From assembly GCF_015291885.1 (NCBI RefSeq), contig NZ_CP036186.1, positions 4,168,001 to 4,232,000 on the forward strand: a stretch of 64,000 nt of DNA, given 5' to 3'. Shown piece by piece: positions 26,915-35,877 of this stretch. The notes under the pieces are model-generated. The model did no database searches. It saw only the letters and a program-made list of their open reading frames with translations, and was not told the origin of the DNA. Source of the DNA: Stutzerimonas stutzeri. Its GTDB lineage: Bacteria > Pseudomonadota > Gammaproteobacteria > Pseudomonadales > Pseudomonadaceae. The position numbers and the translations under genes are program-made. Every line of letters starts with the position of its first letter. The first letter of the stretch is position 1.

Positions 26915-28308
26915 GTCTACGCTGGCGCCGGCTGCAGGCACGCGTTCGCACACGTCTGACCGGCGCCATGTCACTGCGCCTGCGCCTGATGCTCGGTGCG
27001 GCGAGCCTCGCCGCTCTGTTCATGCTGGCGTTGCTGCCCGTGCTGCAGGGTGCTTTCAGCCTGACATTCGAACGCGTTATCGAACAACGCCTGGCCGCCG
27101 ATGCCAGCACGCTGATTACCGCCGCGCATGTCGAGGGCGGTCGGCTGCAAATGCCCGAGCGTATGCCCGACGAAGAATTCAACCTTCCGGACGCACAGCT
27201 GCTTGGCTTCATCTACGACCGCCGCGGCGAGCTGGTCTGGCACTCGCGCTCGGCGGCCGACGAGCGTATCGACTACCGGCCGCGGTACGAAGGCGGCACC
27301 AGTGAGTTCCTGCGTACGCGCGATGCGGCCGGGTTGGAGTATTTCGTCTACGACGTCGAACTGCATCTGGACGGCAGCCGCGACAATGCCTTCAGCTTCG
27401 TCACCATGCAGCCCACCAGCGAGTACCTTAGCCTGTTCGACGAGTTTCGCCGGCAGCTCTATCTATGGCTCGGTAGCGGCCTGCTGGTGCTGCTGGTGCT
27501 GCTCTGGGCGGGGCTGACCTGGGGCTTTCGCACACTCAAGCGGGTTAGCGCCGAACTCGATCAGGTCGAAGCCAGCCAACGTGAACGACTAAGCGACGAC
27601 CACCCACGTGAATTGCTGCGTCTGACCCGCTCGCTGAACCGTCTGCTGGACAGCGAACGGCGCCAGCGCGAGCAATACCGCAATTCCCTGGGCGACCTGG
27701 CTCATAGCCTGAAAACCCCGCTCAGCGTATTGCAGGGCGTCGGCGAGACGCTCTCGGCGCAGACGCAGAGCCGCGAGCAGGCGCAGGTGATGCAGGCGCA
27801 AATCGAACGCATGAGCCAGCAGATCGGCTATCAACTGCAGCGCGCCAGCCTCGGCAAAAGCGGCCTGGTGCGCCACCGGGTCGAGCTACGGCCACTGCTG
27901 ATCAGCCTGTGCAGCACGCTGGACAAGGTCTACCGTGACAAGCGCGTGCAGATCGACATGCAGCTGATCGAACCGTGCCTGGTGCCGATGGAACAGGGCG
28001 CGCTGATGGAGCTGCTCGGCAATCTGCTGGAAAACGCCTACCGGCTGTGTCTTGGGCAGATCCGCATCAGCGCCCGCACCCATGACAACGACCTGCTGCT
28101 CGGCATCGAGGACGACGGCCCAGGCGTGCCGGTCGACCAGCGCGCACGCATCATCCACCGCGGCGAGCGCCTAGACGCCCAACACCCTGGCCAGGGCATC
28201 GGACTGGCGGTGGTCAAGGACATCCTCGACAGCTACGGGGGCGAACTCAGCCTTGGCGAGTCGCCGCTCGGTGGCGCGGCATTTCAGATCCGGTTGCGAG
28301 CGGACTGA
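26911..28308 (+). CDS. phoQ: Sensor histidine kinase PhoQ
   Basis: 465 residues. TM1 is about 27-47 and TM2 about 183-205. Between them is a periplasmic sensor of about 135 residues with an acidic stretch (ERMPDEEFNLPDAQ) like the metal-binding acidic patch of PhoQ. The catalytic part has phospho-accepting His265 in LGDLAHSLKTPLSVLQ, the N box ELLGNLLENAYRLC, and G boxes IEDDGPGVP and GQGIGLAVVKDIL. It senses low Mg2+ or cationic peptides and phosphorylates PhoP. Its coupled translation with phoP is typical. Confidence 0.92.
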   Translation: MSLRWRRLQARVRTRLTGAMSLRLRLMLGAASLAALFMLALLPVLQGAFSLTFERVIEQRLAADASTLITAAHVEGGRLQMPERMPDEEFNLPDAQLLGFIYDRRGELVWHSRSAADERIDYRPRYEGGTSEFLRTRDAAGLEYFVYDVELHLDGSRDNAFSFVTMQPTSEYLSLFDEFRRQLYLWLGSGLLVLLVLLWAGLTWGFRTLKRVSAELDQVEASQRERLSDDHPRELLRLTRSLNRLLDSERRQREQYRNSLGDLAHSLKTPLSVLQGVGETLSAQTQSREQAQVMQAQIERMSQQIGYQLQRASLGKSGLVRHRVELRPLLISLCSTLDKVYRDKRVQIDMQLIEPCLVPMEQGALMELLGNLLENAYRLCLGQIRISARTHDNDLLLGIEDDGPGVPVDQRARIIHRGERLDAQHPGQGIGLAVVKDILDSYGGELSLGESPLGGAAFQIRLRAD

Positions 28309-28384
28309 TCGATTCACACTCCCGCGCTACGCTGGGCGCTGCTAGAGTTCACTACCGAGCCACCTGCAGCCCATCGGAGCGCGC

Positions 28385-28828
28385 ATGTCACTGGATGACC
28401 GCAAGAAACTCGTCCGCCAGCATATCGACCTGACCTGGAATCGCGGGCACCTGGCGCTGGCTGAGCATCTGCACAGCAAGGATTTTCTCTACAAGAGTTC
28501 CTTCATTGGCCGGCCACTCTACAGCGCCGAGTTCCTCGATATGGTCCGACAGATCCGCCATGCCATGCCGGAACTGGAAGTAGTCGTCGAAGAGTGCATC
28601 GCCGAAGGCAACCGCGTGGTCACCTGGAGCACGCTTATCGGCACCATCGAGCATGCGGCGTTCGGCTATCCGCCCAGCGACAAGGTGCTGAGCATCTCGG
28701 CCATGGCCTTCTGGAGCATCACGCCGACACAGCAGGTACAGGAAATCTGCACCATGTTCGACATGGAGAGCTTTCGCGCTCAGCTGGGGATGGATACCCG
28801 GCCTTACGCCGAAAAAGCGCTGCCCTGA
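28385..28828 (+). CDS. SnoaL-like / ester-cyclase-type NTF2-fold protein
   Basis: 147 residues beginning MSLDDRKKLVRQHIDLTWNR, with the NTF2-like pattern: an N-terminal helix pair, then HAMPELEVVVEECIAEGNRV, VVTWSTLIGTIEH and a closing beta-sheet. SnoaL-like proteins are a large group of small hydrolase/cyclase-like folds; most chromosomal members lack a known substrate. GGAG lies just upstream of the start. It is convergent with the antiporter operon, with 14 bp between stops. Confidence 0.65.
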   Translation: MSLDDRKKLVRQHIDLTWNRGHLALAEHLHSKDFLYKSSFIGRPLYSAEFLDMVRQIRHAMPELEVVVEECIAEGNRVVTWSTLIGTIEHAAFGYPPSDKVLSISAMAFWSITPTQQVQEICTMFDMESFRAQLGMDTRPYAEKALP

Positions 28829-28842
28829 GACAGCCGCTCAGC

Positions 28843-30495
28843 TCACCACAGCCAACCGAGCCAGAGCAGCAGCACCAGCAGCCAGGCGCTGAGCGTCAGT
28901 GCACCACGCTCCCACTGCCGATTCCAGCGTCGCTCGCGCTGACGCCAGCGATTGCGCTCAAGGTGGATCGCGGGAACAGGCAACGGCGGCTGACGCAGCA
29001 CCCGGGTGACATATAGCGACGCCCACAGCGCCGGGTTCGGCAACCGTGCCAGACGCGAAGGCACTTGCCAGGCACGGCGCAGCGCCCATCCAGTCAACGT
29101 CAGCGCAGCCAGCAGCGGCCAAAGCGCTGCCCATAATCCGCCTGGATAGAGGCCGTCCAGCAAGGGTTCACGCAACGCCGGCCAAGCCCAGGGCAACAGC
29201 AACGAGGCCGTGCTGAGCACCGCCCATGGCAGCCATTGGCCAAACGGCGGGCGTTGCGCCGGGGCATGCTGCTGATCGCGCCACATCAGCCAGAGTGCGC
29301 GCAACAGCAGCAGTGCGGTAGCGAAGCTGGCAAGCGTCAACCAGGGTGCCCAGGCGGCGAATGCGCTGTCGTGCCAGGCATCTTTGAGCAGGTATTTGAC
29401 CGCCGCACCGCTACTCAGCGGCGCGCCCATGATCGCCAGCGCCGGCAGTAGCAAAAGCGCCCAGACCAGTCGTGGCAGGCGCCCTTCATGGACCATCCCC
29501 GCCGCCAGGAATAGCGCGCCCTTGGCCAGGCCGTGATGCACGCCGAACAGCAGTAGCACCGCAAGAATTCCCGCCGACGGTTCATCGAGGCCCCAGGCCA
29601 GCGCCAGAATCATCAGCATCCAGCCCATCTGGCTTACCGAGGAATAGGCCAGCACCGCCTTCGACTTGGCAGCACACAGGCCCAACGCAGCCGCATAGAG
29701 CGCGCCGAAGATCCCGGCTGCCAGCAACGGCGTGCTCCAGGCGGCTAACGTTGGATCAGCCTCCGGCACACAGCGCCAGATGCCGAGGATGCCGGCCTTG
29801 AGCATCGCTCCGGAGAGCACCGCGCTGGCCGGTGCCGGCGCCTCGGGATGGGCCAGCGGCAGCCAGACATGCAGCGGCCAGAATCCGGCCTTCAGACCAA
29901 GACCGAGCAGCAGCAGGGCGAGGGTCAGATTGTCGATAGGCTGCGCCTGCCAAGTGACAAAATCGAATGCCTGTCCGGTGGAATGGGTGCGCAACAGCAG
30001 CCCGGCGAGCAACAGCATCTCACCGCAGATCGCCAACTGCAGATACAGCCGCCCGGCGCGCCGCGGTCCTGGGCCGCCGCGGTGCACGATCAGCCCGTAG
30101 GCGGACAGGCTCATGGCACTGAAGCCGAGGTAGAAACTCAGCGCGTCGGTGGCGATGATCAGTAACAGGTTGCCGGCCAGCGCCAGTTGCCAGAAGGCCC
30201 AAAAACGTAACCGGCGCGGATCGCGGCTCAGGCTGCTGTTGGCGAAAACTGCTGCGCAGCCCCAGAGCAATGCGGAAAAACCCAGCCAGGCGCGGGTCAG
30301 CGAATCGCTGCCGCCCCAGCGTACGCCCTCCCACAGCCAGGGCAGTTCGAGCGCCGCCGGGGGCTGCAGCGCCACCAGCAACGCCGGCACGCAGGCCAGC
30401 CACAACCACGGCAGGCTGCGTTCACGCAGGCACAGCAGAAGCACGCCGCCGAGCAACGGCGCAAATGGCACCAGCAACCACAGCCAGGCATTCAT
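28843..30495 (-). CDS. Mrp/Mnh-type antiporter subunit, third NuoL/M/N-like paralogue (divergent)
   Basis: 550 residues with about 14-15 membrane segments, the last and most distal gene of the eight-gene operon. It keeps the lysine motif of the proton path (LGLGLKAGFWPLHVWLP) and a Lys-containing SKAVLAYSSVSQMGW segment. By my alignment to its sister subunits, the conserved TM5 glutamate (FYELL in the second paralogue) is replaced in FYLGFSAMSLSAYGL. It also has a long hydrophilic Arg/Trp-rich C-terminal stretch before a final helix. It therefore looks like a diverged proton-channel subunit. The start overlaps the previous gene's stop by 4 bp. Confidence 0.75.
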   Translation of the reverse strand: MNAWLWLLVPFAPLLGGVLLLCLRERSLPWLWLACVPALLVALQPPAALELPWLWEGVRWGGSDSLTRAWLGFSALLWGCAAVFANSSLSRDPRRLRFWAFWQLALAGNLLLIIATDALSFYLGFSAMSLSAYGLIVHRGGPGPRRAGRLYLQLAICGEMLLLAGLLLRTHSTGQAFDFVTWQAQPIDNLTLALLLLGLGLKAGFWPLHVWLPLAHPEAPAPASAVLSGAMLKAGILGIWRCVPEADPTLAAWSTPLLAAGIFGALYAAALGLCAAKSKAVLAYSSVSQMGWMLMILALAWGLDEPSAGILAVLLLFGVHHGLAKGALFLAAGMVHEGRLPRLVWALLLLPALAIMGAPLSSGAAVKYLLKDAWHDSAFAAWAPWLTLASFATALLLLRALWLMWRDQQHAPAQRPPFGQWLPWAVLSTASLLLPWAWPALREPLLDGLYPGGLWAALWPLLAALTLTGWALRRAWQVPSRLARLPNPALWASLYVTRVLRQPPLPVPAIHLERNRWRQRERRWNRQWERGALTLSAWLLVLLLWLGWLW

Positions 30496-31988
30496 AAGGC
30501 GAACTCCCGCTCGACGATCAGCTGGCTCCAGCCCAGCGGACTCAATGCGGTGGCGGCCAGTAGCCCAACCAGTAACGACAGCAGCGCGGTGATCACCGGT
30601 GGCAGCAGCAACATCCAGTGGGTCTCGAAACGCTCCTCCGCCCAACGATTTTCGTGCCAGTCGGCCGGCTCGGCGAACCAGCCGCGCCAGAGCAGCGGCA
30701 GGAAGTACGCGGCATTCAACAGCGCCGAGCCGAGCAGCACCAACAACACCCAGTCCTGACCGACTTCAAGGGCGCCGAGGCCGAGCGTCCATTTGCTGAT
30801 GAAGCCGGCGATGGGCGGGATGCCGATCATGCCCAGCGCACCGATGGAGAACGCCGTCATGGTCCAAGGCATCCGCCGGCCGACCCCGTCCATCTCGCGA
30901 ATGCGGTGGATGCCTAAGGTTTCGGCGAAGTTGCCCGCGCAATAGAACAGCGTCACCTTCATCAGGCCCTGATGGACCAGATGCACCAGCCCGCCCACCG
31001 CGGCGATAGGTCCGAGCAGTGCCACACCGAGGGTGACGTAGGACACCTGACTGATGGTCGAGTAGGCCAGGCGCTTTTTCAGCTCCCGCTGCTGCAGGGC
31101 TCGCAACGAGCCGTAAAGAATCGTTCCGGCTGCCAGCCAGAGCAGCGGTTTGGTGAGATCCAGCTGCATCAGCGCTTCGGCACCGAAGACATCGTAGACC
31201 ACCCGCACGATGCCGAACGCCCCCGCCTTGACCACCGCCACCGCATGCAGCAGCGCGCTTACCGGCGCCGGCGCAACCATCGCCTGCGGCAGCCAGCCAT
31301 GCAGCGGGATCAGTGCGGCCTTTACACCGAGGCCGAGAATCAGCAGAGCAAAGGCGACCTGCAGTGCAACATCGTGCTCAGCTACCTGCTCTAGCAAATA
31401 GCCGGCGGCCTGGAAATCCGGTGTGCCGTCGAGGCTGTGCAGCAACGCCACACCCATCAGCACCAGCGTGCCGCCACCCACCGTGTAGGCCAGATATACC
31501 CGCCCGGCACGCAGCGACTCGGGCGTACCGCGGTGCACCACCAGTGGAAAGGTGGCCAGGGTCAACAACTCGTAGAACAGCAGGAAGCTGACCAGGTTGC
31601 CGGCCAGCGCCAGCCCCACCGTAGCGCTGACGCACAGGCTGAAATAGCCGAAGAAGCGTGAGCGCAGCGGCGATTCTTCCAGATAGCCGATGGCGTAGAT
31701 CGTGGTCAGCGCCCAGAGCAGCGACGACAGCGCGACGAACAGCAGCGCCAGAGCATCGGCCTGCAGCACCAGCGGCGCGCCCGGCAACAACGGCACGCTG
31801 AAGCGGTATTCATTACCCTGGCTGACGCCATAAAGCATGCTGCCGACCAGCAGCAGCTTGAGGGTTACGCCGAGCACGTTAAGGGTGACGCGCAGCCGCT
31901 GCTGGTCCTCGCGCAGGCCGAAGATCACCAGGCCCGGCAACAGCGAGCTGAGCACGATGCCCAGCGGCAACAGTCCGTGCCAGCTCAT
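30492..31988 (-). CDS. Mrp/Mnh-type antiporter subunit D-like (NuoL/M/N family), second paralogue
   Basis: 498 residues. NuoM/MrpD landmarks: the TM5 glutamate in LLFYELLTLATFPLVVHRG, the TM7 lysine in LGLGVKAALIPLHGWLPQAM, and KKRLAYSTISQVSYVTLGVA with the second Lys. It carries cations across the inner membrane as one of the paired half-channels of the Mrp complex. It starts at 31988, overlapping the upstream gene's stop by 4 bp. The frame continues upstream, but that is out-of-frame reading of the neighbour. Confidence 0.85.
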   Translation of the reverse strand: MSWHGLLPLGIVLSSLLPGLVIFGLREDQQRLRVTLNVLGVTLKLLLVGSMLYGVSQGNEYRFSVPLLPGAPLVLQADALALLFVALSSLLWALTTIYAIGYLEESPLRSRFFGYFSLCVSATVGLALAGNLVSFLLFYELLTLATFPLVVHRGTPESLRAGRVYLAYTVGGGTLVLMGVALLHSLDGTPDFQAAGYLLEQVAEHDVALQVAFALLILGLGVKAALIPLHGWLPQAMVAPAPVSALLHAVAVVKAGAFGIVRVVYDVFGAEALMQLDLTKPLLWLAAGTILYGSLRALQQRELKKRLAYSTISQVSYVTLGVALLGPIAAVGGLVHLVHQGLMKVTLFYCAGNFAETLGIHRIREMDGVGRRMPWTMTAFSIGALGMIGIPPIAGFISKWTLGLGALEVGQDWVLLVLLGSALLNAAYFLPLLWRGWFAEPADWHENRWAEERFETHWMLLLPPVITALLSLLVGLLAATALSPLGWSQLIVEREFAL

Positions 31989-33409
31989 CGTCCGAGCCCC
32001 CCCAACCAGAGCAGCAGCGGTTCGCTGATCAGCGCCAGCCCCCACACCAGCAGCGCTGGCAGCAAGGCCAGCCACTGCGCCAGGCGATCCGGGCGGATGC
32101 TCGGCGGATTGGGTCGCGCCCGGTCGAAACCGTGGGCAACGACGCGGAACACATAGGCGGCAGACATCAGCGTGCCGAGCAGGACGCCCACGGCCCACGG
32201 CCAGTGCTGCGGCCGCTCGAACAACGGCTGCAGCAGCAACCATTTGGCCAGAAAGCCGCCGCTGGGCGGCAGGCCCACCAGGCTGCCACCGGCCACGGCG
32301 AATGCGGCCAGGGCGATGGGCACGTTCTGGCTGGCGCCGCGCATGCCGGTTACCCGCTTGCTGCCGAGAATGCTCTGCAGTTCACCGGCAGCGAGGAACA
32401 TCGACACCTTGGCCAGCCCATGGGCCAGCACGAACAGCCACAAGGCCGCATGCAGGCGAGGCTCCTCTAGGTGCAGGAGCAGCCCCAGAGCCAGTAGCGC
32501 ATAGCCCAGCTGGGCGACCGTCGAGTAGGCCACCAGGGTCTTCAGCCGCGGCGCGCGCAGTGCCGACCAGCCGCCAGCGAGCAGCGCCAGCACCCCGGCG
32601 GTGCCGAACAGCAGGCCGGCGTCGCGGCCGAATTCAACCGGGGCAATCTCGCTCCAGATCAGCCAGAGAATATACAAAGGCCCCTTGACCACCAACGCCG
32701 AGAGCAGCGCGCTAACCGCCGTCGGCGCCGCCGCGTGGGCCGGCGGCAACCACAGATGCAGCGGCCAGAGCGCAGCCTTGAGCATCAGCCCGAGGGTTAT
32801 CAGCAGCAACGCCAGGTGGGTCACGCCATCGGCTTCGGTCAGTTGCGCCAGCACGGCCAGATCGAGCACGCCATAGCGTCCGTAGATCAGCGCCACACCC
32901 AGCAGATAGGCCAGCGATCCGGCCAGCGACAGCAGCAGGTAGTTCAGCGCCGGCCTCCAGGCCTTGCGCCCGGCCAGCGACACCAGCGCCACGGCGACCA
33001 GGCTGAGCAGTTCCAGCGTGACGTAGAGGTTGAACAGGTCCGCCGACAGCCACAACGCAGCCAGGGCCGCATGCAGCAGGCAGGACAGCGGCCAGTAATC
33101 TTCCTTGCCCGCTGCGTGGGCGATGCGCGCTGCATAGAGTGCGACCAGCAAATGCAACCCAGCGGTGAACACCAGCAACAGCGCCGCCAGCGGTGTCAGG
33201 CGAAAGCGGATCGCCAATCCTGCGTCCCAGCCACCGACAAGCAGGTTGCGCTCACCATGATCGAGCACCACCTGCAGCGCCATGATCGCCGCCACCAGCG
33301 CACCCAGGCTCAGCGCGATCACCCAGCGTCCGCTGCGCGCCGGGCGCAGCAGAATCAGCAGCAAGGCGCCGGCCAGGGGCAGCAGCAGGCTGAACAGGGC
33401 AGCGTTCAT
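31985..33409 (-). CDS. Mrp/Mnh-type antiporter subunit D-like (NuoL/M/N family), first paralogue
   Basis: 474 residues. It has the TM5 glutamate in LFNLYVTLELLSLVAVALVS, the TM7 lysine in LGLMLKAALWPLHLWLPPAH, and KTLVAYSTVAQLGYALLALG. Its neighbours (E, F, G, B, C subunits upstream, two more NuoL/M/N-like proteins downstream) define it as a proton/Na+-translocating subunit. It overlaps the C-subunit gene by 4 bp upstream and the next paralogue by 4 bp downstream. Confidence 0.87.
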   Translation of the reverse strand: MNAALFSLLLPLAGALLLILLRPARSGRWVIALSLGALVAAIMALQVVLDHGERNLLVGGWDAGLAIRFRLTPLAALLLVFTAGLHLLVALYAARIAHAAGKEDYWPLSCLLHAALAALWLSADLFNLYVTLELLSLVAVALVSLAGRKAWRPALNYLLLSLAGSLAYLLGVALIYGRYGVLDLAVLAQLTEADGVTHLALLLITLGLMLKAALWPLHLWLPPAHAAAPTAVSALLSALVVKGPLYILWLIWSEIAPVEFGRDAGLLFGTAGVLALLAGGWSALRAPRLKTLVAYSTVAQLGYALLALGLLLHLEEPRLHAALWLFVLAHGLAKVSMFLAAGELQSILGSKRVTGMRGASQNVPIALAAFAVAGGSLVGLPPSGGFLAKWLLLQPLFERPQHWPWAVGVLLGTLMSAAYVFRVVAHGFDRARPNPPSIRPDRLAQWLALLPALLVWGLALISEPLLLWLGGLGR

Positions 33410-33687
33410 CGCTCGTGCTCCGTCGATGAAGCCAGCGCACTGCTCAGCCGCAAAGCCAGGGCAGTCGCGCTCACCGCCACCACCAACCCGGTGACCACCA
33501 GCGCCACCAGCAACGGATCGCTTGGGTCATGGCGTGCCGCCAGGGCAATCATCACCAGAAATACGCCGCTGCCCATAAGGTTGATGGCGATTATCCGCCG
33601 CAGCGCATGGCGCAGTGTCAGCAGCCCGTGCAGGCCGAGTAGCCAGAGGGCGAAGCCGATGGCGATCCAGAACAGCGTGGCGCTCAT
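33406..33687 (-). CDS. Mrp/Mnh antiporter subunit C (NuoK-like)
   Basis: 93 residues with three membrane helices and the MrpC/NuoK pattern: NLMGSGVFLVMIALAAR and DPLLVALVVTGLVVAVSATA, where HDPxxxALVLTxIVI is usual in MrpC. It packs between the D-type subunits and the small subunits. Its ends overlap both neighbours by 4 bp. Confidence 0.85.
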   Translation of the reverse strand: MSATLFWIAIGFALWLLGLHGLLTLRHALRRIIAINLMGSGVFLVMIALAARHDPSDPLLVALVVTGLVVAVSATALALRLSSALASSTEHER

Positions 33688-34592
33688 GGCTGCGTCTCCG
33701 GTTCGTCACCGATCACCAGCAGACTCAGGCTGGCCGCGATGGACAGCGTCGCCGCCGCTTCAATCAAGAGGATCAGCAGCTTGGCCGACCCGACCGGGTA
33801 ATGCAGCCAGCCAGCGCCGTACCAGGCACAGGCAGCGGCCACGCCAATAAACAACAACAGCCCCGCCAGCACCAGCAGGCGCAGCGGCCAGAAGCTCCAG
33901 TGCAAGGCCGGCAAAGCGCCCGCCAGACGCAGCAACACGATGCCCGCCGCCAGCAACGCCCCGGCCTGAAATGCGCCGCCCGGCGAGGCCGCGCCACGCC
34001 AGAGCACATACCCCCCAGCAAGCACCAGCAGCGGCGCCAGTGTGCGCCCCCAGGCCTGCAACAGCGGCCAAGGTTCGCTCAGGTGCGGCTGCAGCGGCCC
34101 GAGCTGGCGGGCGCCGAGCAGCGCCAGCAGCAATACCGCCAGCTCCAGCAGCGTGTCCCAGGCGCGGAAGTTGAGCAGTACCGCCGTCACCGGATGTTCG
34201 ACGCCGCTTTGCGCCAGAGCAGCGTCGATCTGCGCTGGCACCGTCGGCTGCAGTTCAGCCAGGGGTTCCAGCTGCGGCAGCAGCAGGATCAACAAGGGCA
34301 GCAACACCAGCACCGCAGCCAGGCGGCGGCGCCGCGACAGGCGCGGCTCGCTGCCGGCCTGCGGTTGGCGCGCCAGCGCAGCGAATAGCAACACACCGGT
34401 CAGCCCGGCACCAATGGCAGCCTCCGCCAGTGCCAGATCGGCGGCTCCCAGACGCGCCCATACCAGCGCCAAGACCAGCCCAAACGAGATGAACAGCAGC
34501 ACCCCTGCATACAGCTGACGCACATGCAACGCACCACCGGCCAGACCCAGCAGCAACACGCCGAGTACTCCGTCAACCAGCCACTCACTCAT
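33684..34592 (-). CDS. Fused DUF4040 (MbhD-like) / MrpB-domain antiporter subunit
   Basis: 302 residues. The N-terminal part (about 5-75) is DUF4040/MbhD-like with three helices and the GAADLALAEAAIGAGLTGVL motif, which in canonical Mrp belongs to the MrpA C-terminus. The rest is MrpB-like, with SPGGAFQAGALLAAGIVLLR around 205-225. The module split differs from seven-gene Mrp systems, where these regions are in MrpA and MrpB. It overlaps the G-subunit gene by 8 bp. Confidence 0.82.
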   Translation of the reverse strand: MSEWLVDGVLGVLLLGLAGGALHVRQLYAGVLLFISFGLVLALVWARLGAADLALAEAAIGAGLTGVLLFAALARQPQAGSEPRLSRRRRLAAVLVLLPLLILLLPQLEPLAELQPTVPAQIDAALAQSGVEHPVTAVLLNFRAWDTLLELAVLLLALLGARQLGPLQPHLSEPWPLLQAWGRTLAPLLVLAGGYVLWRGAASPGGAFQAGALLAAGIVLLRLAGALPALHWSFWPLRLLVLAGLLLFIGVAAACAWYGAGWLHYPVGSAKLLILLIEAAATLSIAASLSLLVIGDEPETQP

Positions 34593-34878
34593 CGCCGCCC
34601 TCCTCGTCGCACTGGCGTGCCAGCAGCTGGCAGGCGGTGGCGCCGGAGGCCAGCACCAGCAGCCAGATCAGCAGCATCTGCGCGACTTCCAGCAGACTGC
34701 CGGCGCGCAGCGAAAGGCCGGCGACCACCAGACCGAGGCCGAGGGTGTCGGCCTTGGTCAGCGCGTGCAGGCGACTCAAGGTGTCGGGAAAGCGCAACAG
34801 GCCGATGCTGCCGGCGGCGAAGAACAGCAGGCCGCCGCCCAGCAGTAGCCAGCTGAAGATGTTCAGCCACTCACTCAT
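34585..34878 (-). CDS. Mrp/Mnh antiporter subunit G
   Basis: 97 residues with three helices. It has the MrpG signature LRFPDTLSRLHALTKADTLG (about 27-46), close to the family's FPDxxxRLHAxTKxxTLG. It overlaps the F gene by 8 bp. It is probably a structural subunit of the cation/proton antiporter. Confidence 0.9.
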   Translation of the reverse strand: MSEWLNIFSWLLLGGGLLFFAAGSIGLLRFPDTLSRLHALTKADTLGLGLVVAGLSLRAGSLLEVAQMLLIWLLVLASGATACQLLARQCDEEGGDE

Positions 34879-35125
34879 GGCGACTGCGCCGCAGCAGTTG
34901 TACGAGGGCGGCGCTGATCATCGCCGCCAACAGGGCCAGCACCAGTGCCGCATCGCGCAGTGCCGGAGCGGCCTGCCACTGCGCCAGCACCAGCAATAAC
35001 GCGGCGCCGCTGGTCCCGAACAGTTGCACCGCGAGCAGCCGATCAACCCGCCCCGGTCCGCGCAGTACGCGCCACAGACCGATGATCAGGGTCAGCAAGA
35101 GCAGCGCCGAAAACACTGCCATCAC
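34871..35125 (-). CDS. Mrp/Mnh antiporter subunit F
   Basis: 84 residues with three hydrophobic helices and the MrpF-type WRVLRGPGRVDRLLAVQLFG segment (about 18-37; family pattern RLxRGPTxxDRxxAxD). It overlaps the E-subunit gene by 4 bp and the G gene by 8 bp. Confidence 0.87.
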   Translation of the reverse strand: MMAVFSALLLLTLIIGLWRVLRGPGRVDRLLAVQLFGTSGAALLLVLAQWQAAPALRDAALVLALLAAMISAALVQLLRRSRHE

Positions 35126-35613
35126 CGCGGCTCCCTTTCGCCAAGCAACCGCTCAAGATGCCCTTCGAGTTCAGCGATGGTGGCCTGCCAGGGCAGGCGC
35201 TCATCCAGCACATGGACGCGCATCTGCTGGCCATCGATGCGCGAGGCCAGCGTGCCGGGCAACAGCCCGACCATGGCCGAGAGCAGCAAACGCACCCGCG
35301 GCGACTGACTGACCAGCGGGTACGGGTGCCACGCCGGCTGCAGCGGGCAACGGGGTTGCAGGGCGCGTCGTGCCACGTCCCAGCCGCCGAGCAGCATGTG
35401 CTTGAGGAAGAAGCCGAGGAACGCGGGCAAGGCGATGGGATGCATGGCCAACGGCCGCAAGCCAAGCCACAGGCTCAAAGCAACGGCCAATGCGATCGTC
35501 GGGGCGCCCAGCGTCCAGCCCTGTCCGGCGGCGAACAAGGCCCAAAGTGCGGTGTAGATCAGTGACCAGAAGAGTGCGTCGGTGGCTCCGCGACGCCATG
35601 CGGCCTGAGTCAT
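35122..35613 (-). CDS. Mrp/Mnh antiporter subunit E, first gene of the operon
   Basis: 163 residues. Two or three N-terminal helices (about 13-80) and a cytoplasmic tail with LLLSAMVGLLPGTLASRIDG and MRVHVLDE, matching the MrpE pattern (NSITLTPGTL...; VHxLD). It starts at 35613 with an AAGGAG site; the frame is open for 440 codons further upstream, but that is only the antisense of cstA. It begins an unbroken run of eight overlapping leftward genes, so the operon promoter should lie in 35614-35877. Confidence 0.85.
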   Translation of the reverse strand: MTQAAWRRGATDALFWSLIYTALWALFAAGQGWTLGAPTIALAVALSLWLGLRPLAMHPIALPAFLGFFLKHMLLGGWDVARRALQPRCPLQPAWHPYPLVSQSPRVRLLLSAMVGLLPGTLASRIDGQQMRVHVLDERLPWQATIAELEGHLERLLGEREPR

Positions 35614-35877
35614 CTCATTCTCCTTGGCATACCGGTCTTTGTAACAAGTCGAGGCCAAGAGTTCCCCACTGTCCACCAACTGCAGCGAAATGCCTTGTAT
35701 CAGCAGATTGCCGCTGGGCCAGGTCCGCAGAACGACGGTCACGAGCGGCGGAACGTCCGCGCCCAGTGCTGGTCTGTCCTCCCTGAGGCTGCGGCGTGGA
35801 CGCCCGGTCATAACAATCACCCCACGAGGGCAAAACAGGGCTGAGCTGCCGGCGAACGGCACGCCGAGGAATCCGAG

